Made by a program: the position numbers and the translations under genes. DNA of 5,396 nt from Deltaproteobacteria bacterium. Its GTDB lineage: Bacteria; Desulfobacterota; Desulfarculia; Adiutricales; Adiutricaceae. Of this stretch, positions 1-5,018 are shown in pieces; positions within the stretch are counted from its first letter, which is position 1; the number at the start of each line of letters is the position of its first letter. Location: assembly GCA_031288745.1 (NCBI GenBank), contig JAITQT010000139.1, forward strand, positions 1 to 5,396. Direction: 5' to 3'. Below the pieces are notes generated by a model. It was given only the letters and a program-made list of their open reading frames with translations. It was not told where the DNA came from and did not search any database.

Positions 1-8
1 CGAGCCTC

Positions 9-43
9 CTTATTGCGAAAGCAAAGCAATAAGAATTTTTTTT
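9..43 (+). terminator. Rho-independent terminator of an upstream gene
   Basis: A perfect 8-bp stem (CTTATTGC at 9-16, GCAATAAG at 26-33) closes a 9-nt loop and is followed by AA and eight T on the + strand. That is the layout of an intrinsic terminator for a + strand gene ending left of the window. The loop region can also form a smaller TTGC-GAAA-GCAA hairpin with a GNRA tetraloop. No coding sequence of the upstream gene is visible. Confidence 0.7.
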
Positions 44-76
44 GGAGTCGGCAGAAAAAAAATGGTCCCGCCTCCA
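43..76. other. Imperfect hairpin of unknown role
   Basis: TGGAG-T-CGG (43-51) pairs with CCG-C-CTCCA (68-76): eight base pairs and one mismatch around an A-rich 16-nt loop. It lies directly after the T-run of the terminator and has no T-run of its own on either strand, so it is probably not a second terminator. It superficially recalls a tRNA acceptor stem, but no anticodon or T arm can be found. Confidence 0.35.
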
Positions 77-102
77 TATCCAGAGATTTTTTTCGAGTGG
101 GG

Positions 103-119
103 TTTTTGCGCTACGATCA
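103..119 (+). repeat. Dispersed 17-bp repeat, copy 1
   Basis: This stretch fits the consensus TTTTTGCGCTWCRATCA, which recurs twice after gatA (minus strand at 3735-3751, plus strand at 3829-3845). The match to the 3829 copy extends two bases upstream (GG). All three copies are preceded by a G-rich GAG/GG stretch. This copy stands alone, with no inverted partner nearby, in the 3' flank of the gene left of the window. Its function is unknown. Confidence 0.5.
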
Positions 120-181
120 CCCTTAAGTTCTTAACATTAGTTCTTTTAACGTTTCTACTTAGCTCTCTGCTCCAACCATAT

Positions 182-207
182 ATTTTAACTTTGATTAATG
201 TTAAAAT
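182..207. repeat. Short AT-rich inverted repeat upstream of gatB
   Basis: ATTTTAAC (182-189) and GTTAAAAT (200-207) are perfect 8-bp inverted arms around a 10-nt spacer. The half-motif TTTTAAC also occurs just upstream, around 147-153. An operator for a dimeric regulator is possible, but in such AT-rich DNA chance is also plausible. Confidence 0.3.
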
Positions 208-277
208 TACAAATCTCCTATAGGGGGCTACATTGCGGCGGTACGTGTCGTCCCTTTCAATAGGCTTGGCACCGCAG

Positions 278-296
278 CGTTCTCTCTTGTGAACGG
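278..296. promoter_or_regulatory. Degenerate upstream copy of the shared palindrome
   Basis: This 19-bp site keeps CGTTC and TTGTGAACGG of the palindrome found intact at 5020-5038 (16 of 19 positions identical) but has lost the left inner half. It sits 28 bp upstream of the better copy at 306-324, measured start to start. It may be an auxiliary operator half-site for the same regulator. No transcription factor family is assigned. Confidence 0.4.
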
Positions 297-305
297 GCCC
301 TTAAA

Positions 306-340
306 CGTTCACATTTGTGAATGGACACCCTAAATATATC
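306..340 (+). promoter_or_regulatory. Putative gatBCA promoter/operator module
   Basis: The module holds a near-palindrome (CGTTCACA-TT-TGTGAATGG), then GGACAC ending at 328, then TATATC at 335-340 after 6 nt. The same elements with the same spacing stand upstream of the HU gene at 5020-5054: 22 of 23 bases match in the palindrome-GGACAC part and all six in TATATC, while the 6-nt spacer differs. TATATC could be the -10 hexamer. Alternatively, TTCACA (308-313) and TAAATA (331-336) form a -35/-10 pair 17 bp apart. The half-sites are in the opposite order to a CRP site and do not fit LexA or CIRCE boxes. Transcription from here would give gatB a leader of roughly 60 nt. The conserved module is seen directly; the promoter role is inferred. 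Confidence 0.55.
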
Positions 341-407
341 TTAAAAAGCGCTGCTGATGTAACCAGTTAAGCGCCTTGAGTCTGCCCTGACGATATTTTG
401 GAGAATT

Positions 408-1844
408 ATGCTAAACCTAGAACCGGTCGTGGGCTTAGAGATACACGCTCAGTTAAAGACCAAAACCAAGCTTTTTTGTTCTTGTCCCATTGAGCCAGGG
501 GCCGAGCCAAATACCAATATCTGCGAAATCTGTACCGGTCAACCAGGGGCACTACCGCGGATGAATGGTAAGGCCTTAGAATTAGCGGCCAAGGCCGGTT
601 TGGCTTTGGGATCTACTGTTAACGAGCGTTCTTTATTTTCTCGTAAAAATTATTTTTACCCAGATTTACCCAATGGTTTTCAGACCTCCCAGCTCGACCC
701 ACCCATTTGTCAAGGAGGGGCGCTAGAGATTGAATCGGAATCGGGCCCTAAAACTGTGCGCCTCAATCGCATTCACCTTGAAGATGATGCTGGGAAATGC
801 GTTCACGACGAAAAAAGAGGGCGCACCCTAGTCGATCTTAACCGGGCGGGCTCTCCGCTCATCGAGATAGTAACCGAGCCCGATCTTAGCTCTTCGGCCG
901 AGGCCGTGGAATTTTTGAAAAAACTCCACACCCTATTAGTAAGGCTTGACGTGACCGAAGGCCGTCTAGAAGAAGGGGAGTTTCGCTGTGATGTAAATAT
1001 CTCTCTTAAACCTAAAGGGTCGGATAAATTAGGGGTTAGGGGTGAAATAAAGAATCTAAATTCCTTTCGCTACGCCGGGCAGGCCATTGACTATGAAATC
1101 AAGCGTCAAAGCGCTATTTACGAGTCTGGAGGGCAGGTTTTGCAAGAAACTCTCCATTTTGACCCTGTAAGGCGTGAGACGAGGACCTTAAGGACTAAAG
1201 AAGAGGCCCGGGATTATCGCTATTTTCCTCAGCCCGATCTCCCCCCGGTCTTAATAGATAGGGAAGTTATTCAAAGGCTTAAAGAGAGCTTGCCTAAGAG
1301 TTCAGAGCAAATTATGAATTGGCTCCTCTCTTTAGGTTTAAGAGAGGAAACGGCTAAATTAATAACCGAGCGCAAAGGGGCGGCCGAGTATTTTGAAAAG
1401 GCCCTAAGCCTATTTAGCGATCCAAAGCGTTTAGCGAACTTAATGGCCGAGTTGTTTTTACCCCTGTGCCAAAAAGAAAATATCTTACCACTACAAGCCA
1501 AAATGGGCCCCGATAAGTTAGCCTCTTTAGCTAGGTTAATGGCTGTAGGCACGTTAGGCCGGAGAGCGGCCTATGAGCTTTTTCCCGATCTTTTTCAAAG
1601 CGGAGAGTCGCCTGAGCGCTTAGCTAAAGATAAGGGTCTATCTCAAGTAAGTGACCCTGCCGCCGTAGCTTCCTTGGCCGAAGAGGTTATTAAGGCCTAT
1701 CCTAAGGAAGCTAAAGATCTTAAATTAGGGAAAGAAAAAATGCTAAACTTTTTAGTGGGTAAAATTATGAACCTTTCTAAAGGCACAGCCGACCCTAAGG
1801 CGGCCGGGCAAGCTATAGCTGAATTAATAAAAAACTTACCTTAA
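408..1844 (+). CDS. gatB: Asp-tRNA(Asn)/Glu-tRNA(Gln) amidotransferase subunit B
   Basis: GatB is the tRNA-binding and kinase subunit of the cytoplasmic GatCAB complex. It phosphorylates the side-chain carboxylate of Glu-tRNA(Gln) or Asp-tRNA(Asn) with ATP and amidates it with ammonia channelled from GatA. The 478 residues match the usual length of about 475. The N-terminal catalytic cradle begins with VGLEIHAQL (residues 8-16), followed by the zinc-site cysteines C24, C26, C39 and C42, then RKNYFYPDLPNGFQTSQ (79-95), RIHLEDDAGK (121-130, with acidic metal ligands), DLNRAGSPLIEIVTEPD (143-159) and GEIKNLNSFRY (212-222). The helical and YqeY-like tail runs to the C-terminus and contains the usual NFLVGKIMNLSKG. 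The ATG at 408 places the VGLEIH motif at the normal distance; a GGAG lies 4 nt upstream, a rather short spacing. It is first gene of a gatB-gatC-gatA operon. Complete, with no sign of decay. Confidence 0.97.
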   Translation: MLNLEPVVGLEIHAQLKTKTKLFCSCPIEPGAEPNTNICEICTGQPGALPRMNGKALELAAKAGLALGSTVNERSLFSRKNYFYPDLPNGFQTSQLDPPICQGGALEIESESGPKTVRLNRIHLEDDAGKCVHDEKRGRTLVDLNRAGSPLIEIVTEPDLSSSAEAVEFLKKLHTLLVRLDVTEGRLEEGEFRCDVNISLKPKGSDKLGVRGEIKNLNSFRYAGQAIDYEIKRQSAIYESGGQVLQETLHFDPVRRETRTLRTKEEARDYRYFPQPDLPPVLIDREVIQRLKESLPKSSEQIMNWLLSLGLREETAKLITERKGAAEYFEKALSLFSDPKRLANLMAELFLPLCQKENILPLQAKMGPDKLASLARLMAVGTLGRRAAYELFPDLFQSGESPERLAKDKGLSQVSDPAAVASLAEEVIKAYPKEAKDLKLGKEKMLNFLVGKIMNLSKGTADPKAAGQAIAELIKNLP

Positions 1845-1861
1845 ATTAAGAAGCCCTAATT

Positions 1862-1906
1862 ATGAAAATTTCCGGGAAAAAAAGATCCTTAGCCTCTAGG
1901 AAATAA
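1862..1906 (+). other. Possible 14-codon basic mini-ORF before gatC
   Basis: An ATG-initiated frame encodes MKISGKKRSLASRK and stops 4 nt before the gatC start. Its last codons contain the gatC ribosome-binding site (AGGAA, 1898-1902). A ribosome finishing here could influence gatC initiation, and the peptide is strongly basic. The frame has no convincing ribosome-binding site of its own and may well be chance. Confidence 0.15.
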
Positions 1907-1910
1907 TATT

Positions 1911-2204
1911 ATGTTAGATGAAAAGAGCGCCAAGGCCGTGGCCGAGCTAGCTAGACTTGAGCTAGTAGATTCAGATAGCCATAGTCGTGGTAATATCGTA
2001 GACGATTTTGTCAAAATAGTAGGATACATGGATATCTTAGCCCACGCTCAGACTGAGGGAGTGGATCCTCTATATTGCCCCATAATCGAGGCTCAGCCGC
2101 CTAGGGCGGATGAGCCTAAGAGCCGACCCGGTTTAGCCGATAAAATCTTAGAAGAGGCCCCGGAGCGGGTAGGCCGTTTTTTTGCGGTGCCCAGAATTGT
2201 TTAG
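1911..2204 (+). CDS. gatC: Asp-tRNA(Asn)/Glu-tRNA(Gln) amidotransferase subunit C
   Basis: GatC is the small non-catalytic subunit that wraps around the GatA-GatB interface and stabilises the complex. The 97 residues are of typical length. Family landmarks are the N-terminal helix with VAELARLEL (residues 10-18), a second helix DDFVKIVGYMDIL (31-43), the extended linker starting at TEGVDP (48-53), a PPRADEP segment matching the usual LReDeP/V stretch, and the C-terminal ILEEAPE...GRFFAVPRIV, which corresponds to the family ending AP-FFxVPxV. The start is supported by AGGAA at 1898-1902, 8 nt before the ATG. It lies 66 nt after gatB and 69 nt before gatA on the same strand. In many genomes gatC leads the operon; here it sits in the middle. 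Confidence 0.95.
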   Translation: MLDEKSAKAVAELARLELVDSDSHSRGNIVDDFVKIVGYMDILAHAQTEGVDPLYCPIIEAQPPRADEPKSRPGLADKILEEAPERVGRFFAVPRIV

Positions 2205-2273
2205 CCTAAAATTAAATCTTTTATTAAATTTTTCTTTTGGTAGATTTAGCGAGGTAATGGAGAGGGTGGTTTC

Positions 2274-3731
2274 ATGAATCAACTATGGCACCTTACTCTC
2301 TGCGAGGCGGCCAAAGGCTTAGCTGAGGGTCGCTTTGGGGCCTTGGATTTAGTTTTGGCTTGTTTGGAGAGGCTTAAACAGACCGAACCCTCTATTAAGG
2401 CTTGTCTGACCGTTTTAGAAGAAGAAAGTTTGGCTTATGCCCGCTCTCTTGATGAAAAAGGTCGCGATCCTCAAAAACCCCTTTGGGGCCTTCCGGTTAC
2501 GGTTAAAGACGTTTTTTGTCTCTTAGGTGCCCCCACCACTGCTGGCTCTAAGATTTTGGAAAACTATCGCCCAGCCTTTGAGGCCACTGTGGTCGAGCGG
2601 CTTAAGGCTGCCGGGGCTGTTATCATAGCTAAAACTAATCTTGACGAGTTCGCTATGGGATCATCAACTGAGTTTTCAGCGTATGGACCCACTTGTAATC
2701 CCTGGAATTTAGAGCGCGTGCCTGGAGGCTCTAGCGGGGGCGCGGCCGCTTCCATAGCCGCCGGACAAAGCTTAGCGGCCATGGGCACTGATACTGGGGG
2801 CTCAATTAGGCAGCCGGCCGCCCTGTGCGGCTGCGTGGGGCTTAAGCCAACCTACGGGCGAGTTTCCCGCTATGGGGTGGTGGCCTATGGTAGTTCGCTC
2901 GATCAGGCTGGGCCCTTAGCTAGAAGCGCGGCCGATTGCGCTTTGATGCTCTCGGCCGTGGCCGGTCCAGACGGGCGTGATTCAACCTGCTCGATGAGAA
3001 AAATCGACGATTACTTAAACCTATGTCCTCTCAAGGCTTCCGACTTGGTCCTAGGTCTCCCGGAAGAGCTGTGGTCAGCCGACTTTGCCCCCCAGGTAGC
3101 TAACGTTTTAGAGCAAGCTAAAAAAATCTTAACTTCGGCTGGAGTAACTTTAAAAAGCGTAAAAATGCCCAATTTGCGCTTTTCCGTGGCCGCGTACTAT
3201 ATCTTAGCCGCGGCTGAGGCTAGCACTAATTTAGCCCGTTACGACGGAGTCCGCTACGGTTATAGGGAGGCTGGGAAAGAAGATCTTAACGATCTTTATT
3301 TTTCAAGTCGCACCAAGGCCTTGGGTCCAGAGGTCAGAAGGAGGATCCTTTTAGGCACCTTCGTCCTCTCATCTGGCTATTACGACGCCTATTACCGCAA
3401 AGCTGCCCAGGTGAGAAGATTAATAGCCAACGATTATTATAAGGCCTTGAAAGATTGTAATTTTTTACTGGCCCCCGTCTCTTCTATCCCGCCTTGGCCC
3501 TTCGGTGCCTTTACTGCCGACCCTTTGACCCTCTATCAATTGGATATGATGACTCTACCCTTAAACTTGGCTGGGGGACCTGGTTTATCCCTCCCGGCGG
3601 GCTTAGGGGCAGACGGACTACCGGTTGGACTTCAGCTCATGGGCCGAGCTTTTGAGGAGGCTGAACTCTTGAATGCGGGAATGTTTTTTGAGCGCTTACT
3701 ACCTCCAATTGGCTGGCCGCCCTTAAACTAA
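2274..3731 (+). CDS. gatA: Asp-tRNA(Asn)/Glu-tRNA(Gln) amidotransferase subunit A
   Basis: GatA is the glutaminase subunit of GatCAB, an amidase-signature enzyme that hydrolyses glutamine and feeds ammonia to GatB. The 485 residues match the family length. The Ser-cisSer-Lys catalytic triad is intact: K78 in WGLPVTVKD (71-79), the cis-serine S153 in PGGSSGG (150-156) and the nucleophile S177 in GTDTGGSIRQPAA (171-183). The core continues with GLKPTYGRVSRYG (189-201) and SLDQAGPLARS (208-218). The C-terminal PVSSIPPWPFG and LAGGPGLSLPAG...LPVGLQLMG stretches are normal for the subfamily. GAGGG at 2262-2266, 7 nt before the ATG, supports the start; an upstream ATG at 2257 runs into a stop after six codons. 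Last gene of the operon, followed by a large inverted repeat and a terminator. Confidence 0.97.
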   Translation: MNQLWHLTLCEAAKGLAEGRFGALDLVLACLERLKQTEPSIKACLTVLEEESLAYARSLDEKGRDPQKPLWGLPVTVKDVFCLLGAPTTAGSKILENYRPAFEATVVERLKAAGAVIIAKTNLDEFAMGSSTEFSAYGPTCNPWNLERVPGGSSGGAAASIAAGQSLAAMGTDTGGSIRQPAALCGCVGLKPTYGRVSRYGVVAYGSSLDQAGPLARSAADCALMLSAVAGPDGRDSTCSMRKIDDYLNLCPLKASDLVLGLPEELWSADFAPQVANVLEQAKKILTSAGVTLKSVKMPNLRFSVAAYYILAAAEASTNLARYDGVRYGYREAGKEDLNDLYFSSRTKALGPEVRRRILLGTFVLSSGYYDAYYRKAAQVRRLIANDYYKALKDCNFLLAPVSSIPPWPFGAFTADPLTLYQLDMMTLPLNLAGGPGLSLPAGLGADGLPVGLQLMGRAFEEAELLNAGMFFERLLPPIGWPPLN

Positions 3732-3734
3732 AGC

Positions 3735-3845
3735 TGATCGAAGCGCAAAAAGCCCTCTTTACCCGTCCTTAAATTTATAACATAACCTTATAACTAGTTA
3801 ATTTTTTTACAATTTTGCTTTTAAGAGGTTTTTGCGCTTCAATCA
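3735..3845. repeat. 111-bp inverted repeat after gatA (dispersed repeat copies 2 and 3)
   Basis: The outer 17 bp of each side are inverted copies of TTTTTGCGCTWCRATCA (minus strand at 3735-3751, plus strand at 3829-3845). GAAGCGCAAAAA (3740-3751) pairs perfectly with 3829-3840, TGAT pairs with ATCA outside one mismatch, and CCTCTT (3754-3759) pairs with AAGAGG (3823-3828) inside a 2-nt bulge. That gives about 22 bp around a 63-nt AT-rich loop. It begins 4 nt after the gatA stop. It could be a MITE-like element, a 3' processing or stability hairpin, or part of a bipartite terminator. No flanking target duplication was recognised. Confidence 0.6.
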
Positions 3846-3870
3846 AAGCTAGGGCCTTGGCTTTTTTTTT
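3845..3870 (+). terminator. Rho-independent terminator of the gat operon
   Basis: AAAGCTAG (3845-3852) pairs with TTGGCTTT (3857-3864) around a GGCC tetraloop. The 8-bp stem includes two G-U pairs and runs into nine consecutive T (3862-3870). It is the first intrinsic terminator after gatA, 114 nt past the stop, with none between the three gat genes, so it probably ends the gatBCA transcript. Its base abuts the right arm of the preceding inverted repeat, so the two structures may stack or compete. Confidence 0.6.
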
Positions 3871-3875
3871 ATCTA

Positions 3876-3929
3876 ATTTTAATTTGGAAGGCTCTCCATG
3901 GTCCTCCGGGGCCCAGCCGAGATTAAAAT
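3876..3929. other. GC-capped long hairpin, possible structured RNA
   Basis: ATTTTAAT (3876-3883) pairs with ATTAAAAT (3922-3929), extended inward by a T-G wobble and a T-A pair. Inside, GGCT (3890-3893) can pair with AGCC (3915-3918). The tip is GGTCC-TCCG-GGGCC (3900-3913), a 5-bp stem with one G-U pair and a UNCG-type tetraloop. The GC-rich tip stands out in very AT-rich DNA. No T-run follows on either strand. The family is not recognised; SRP RNA and tmRNA signatures are absent. Confidence 0.35.
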
Positions 3930-4076
3930 AAAATCGAGCTTTCTTATAAAGATATCTTGTTTAATTTATAGTTTTAAAAAAAACATATTTTAACATTTAG
4001 AACCTATAGTCTAATTTTTTTTTCTTTTATGCCTCAACCAAATCGAGATTATTTTAGCTCGGGGATGCGTCAACTA

Positions 4077-4105
4077 TTGACAATCTTATGACAAGTGCGT
4101 AAACT
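4077..4105 (+). promoter_or_regulatory. Candidate sigma-70-type promoter without a gene
   Basis: A consensus -35 TTGACA (4077-4082) is followed, after exactly 17 bp, by TAAACT (4100-4105), which matches the -10 consensus at four of six positions. TGACAA occurs twice 11 bp apart (4078-4083 and 4089-4094), which could be an operator or chance. No open reading frame with a start follows, so it may drive a non-coding transcript. Confidence 0.4.
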
Positions 4106-4111
4106 AATTCA

Positions 4112-4228
4112 ATCTCGTAAGGTGTTTTATTCCTCGTTATATTGTGTTTCTAGAACGAGTCAAATACTTCTGTTTTTTGACCTCTTAGCCGTGTTGTAAA
4201 TCCCGGGGAATATATAGATTTTTTTTTA
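4112..4228 (+). ncRNA. Hypothetical small RNA downstream of the orphan promoter
   Basis: Between the promoter and a T-rich stretch at 4219-4228 lie two adjacent hairpins: CTCGTT (4133-4138) with AACGAG (4154-4159), and GTCAAA (4159-4164) with TTTGAC (4176-4181). They share one base, so they are alternatives or stacked with fraying. At the 3' end a weak stem AAATC (4198-4202) with GATTT (4217-4221) runs into the T-run and could act as a poor terminator. The start at about 4112 is inferred from the -10 position. The primary sequence is not recognised. Speculative. Confidence 0.2.
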
Positions 4229-4235
4229 GAAAATT

Positions 4236-4281
4236 AGAAATTTTAAGCTCCCTATTTTTGGCTTTAGCTCTAAAAATTTCT
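4236..4281. repeat. 46-bp AT-rich inverted repeat
   Basis: AGAAATTTT (4236-4244) and AAAATTTCT (4273-4281) are perfect 9-bp inverted arms, continued inside by AGCT (4246-4249) with AGCT (4266-4269). No T-run follows directly. It may be a cruciform or an RNA hairpin. No function can be assigned. Confidence 0.35.
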
Positions 4282-4304
4282 TTAGTTGAAAAAATATTTT
4301 TTCT

Positions 4305-4379
4305 TTTAAAGCCTCAGTATGAAAGAAACGCTCCTTAATCCGTTTCAAAATTTTTAAGCGTTTTTCGAGGAGCTTTAAA
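4305..4379. repeat. 75-bp structured element with nested hairpin
   Basis: TTTAAAGC (4305-4312) pairs with GCTTTAAA (4372-4379), and CTC (4313-4315) can continue with GAG (4367-4369) across a 2-nt bulge. Inside is a second hairpin, GAAACG (4325-4330) with CGTTTC (4341-4346). A competing pairing joins AAACGCT (4326-4332) to AGCGTTT (4357-4363). Mutually exclusive helices within one closing stem suggest a structured RNA or a recombination-type repeat. The identity is unknown. Confidence 0.3.
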
Positions 4380-4479
4380 TTTTAATTCCAACCCAGGCCT
4401 CAATTCTCTTTTTTAGTTGCTTTTTTGGGCAACCCTCTACCAGATATTTTTTCACGTCGGTGTCTGCGACGGTCGATTT

Positions 4480-4788
4480 TGTCCAGATATAGACGGTTTA
4501 TTTCGCCAAAAAAGACGGAAAATCGATCTAATAAGGCTATTCCCAATAATAAAGATGGAAAATATTGTCCAGCTTGATATAACCAGAAAAAGGAGACCAT
4601 TCTGGTCCTGTTTTACCACAAAAAATATACCACCCTGGTCAAAAAAATATCAATTACTTGATAGGACCACAATCTTGCTCTGGGTTAAAAATTTTACTTT
4701 TTGGGGAAAAAATAAATTAAATATCGTTTAGACAGTAGACAAGTTTTCCGTCATTATTTGGCCACCTTTAACCGTCAATGTTTGGACA
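4480..4788. mobile_element. Transposase-less, transposon-end-like element
   Basis: The two ends are inverted copies of one another. TTTGTCCA-N4-T-N-GACGGTT occurs at 4478-4498 on the plus strand and at 4770-4790 on the minus strand, 18 of 21 bases identical. Each is followed inward by a second unit ending in GCCAAA...GACGGAAAA (4505-4522 on the left, 4744-4763 on the right). Weaker related units are GACGG at 4468-4472 and AAAGATGGAAAAT-N-TTGTCCA at 4551-4571. Boundaries chosen at 5'-TG...CA-3' give 309 bp. Arrays of repeated sites in each end are known from IS21-family and Tn7-like elements, where they bind transposase. The interior has no transposase ORF, so this would be a miniature or internally deleted element. 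No clear target-site duplication is visible. The inverted ends are directly visible; the mobile origin is inferred and the family is unassigned. Confidence 0.5.
4582..4640 (+). repeat. Two tandem 33-bp-spaced repeats with ACCA-N3-TGGTC palindromes
   Basis: Starting at 4582 and again at 4615, the order ACCA, A5, ACCA, N3, TGGTC recurs with identical spacing; 20 of the first 26 positions agree. Each unit carries the small palindrome ACCA-N3-TGGT (4596-4606 and 4629-4639). A further inverted AGGACCA is at 4663-4669, after a TATCAA-TTAC-TTGATA hairpin (4648-4663). The block lies inside the transposon-end-like element and may be protein-binding sites or the remnant of a second, nested insertion. 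Confidence 0.4.
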
Positions 4789-4925
4789 AATTCTTCCAGC
4801 CCAAACAGTTTTTTTCGATTGGCATTGGCTTTCGAGCAGTAATAGAGTTACACCGCTAGGCATAAATTCTTAATTATGATCTTTGGCGGTTGTTTTCAGT
4901 AGATGTTATTTTGATATATGTTTCT

Positions 4926-4988
4926 AATTTGGCAATTTAATCTTCTAAGAATTTATATAAGTTTTAATTATTATAAAATAGCCAAATT
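4926..4988. repeat. 63-bp inverted repeat upstream of the HU promoter
   Basis: AATTTGGC (4926-4933) pairs with GCCAAATT (4981-4988), continued after A-A mismatches by ATTT (4935-4938) with AAAT (4976-4979) and AT with AT (4940-4941 and 4973-4974). This makes a 16-position stem with two mismatches around a 31-nt AT-rich loop. It ends 30 bp before the HU operator palindrome. It may be a regulatory site, a cruciform or a small repeat element. Confidence 0.35.
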
Positions 4989-5018
4989 CTGAGGTTAGGT
5001 TATTTTTGATGATAGTAA

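Noticed and set aside
44..80. tRNA or tmRNA 3' end suggested by GGAG...CCGCCTCCA
   Set aside because: There is no T-loop sequence, anticodon arm or correct spacing; only the acceptor-like pairing is present.
264..285. Sigma-54 promoter suggested by TTGGCAC
   Set aside because: The -12 GC element is missing at the required spacing.
1271..1552. Minus-strand open frame inside gatB
   Set aside because: It lies wholly within the clear gatB coding sequence and its translation shows no recognisable domain.
2564..2788. Minus-strand open frame inside gatA
   Set aside because: It is antisense to the catalytic core of gatA; its composition follows from the Gly/Ser/Ala-rich sense strand.
4400..4600. 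Minus-strand 66-codon frame with a basic C-terminal half
   Set aside because: It crosses the left end repeats of the putative element; the Arg/Lys-rich stretch comes from the repeated GACGG and A-rich units, and no family was recognised.
4582..4669. CRISPR array from 33-bp-spaced repeats
   Set aside because: Only two imperfect units, no unique spacers of regular length between conserved repeats, and no cas genes.
4417..4731. Plus-strand 104-codon frame in the AT-rich spacer
   Set aside because: It has no good ribosome-binding site, starts at a TTG, is biased to Phe/Lys/Ile codons, and runs through the repeat units of the transposon-end-like element.
4735..4850. Minus-strand protein-like stretch (FGLEEFVQTLTVKGG) ending in a stop
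   Set aside because: Only about 40 codons, without a start, and most of it is the translation of the two tandem end repeats, so its apparent quality is likely coincidental.
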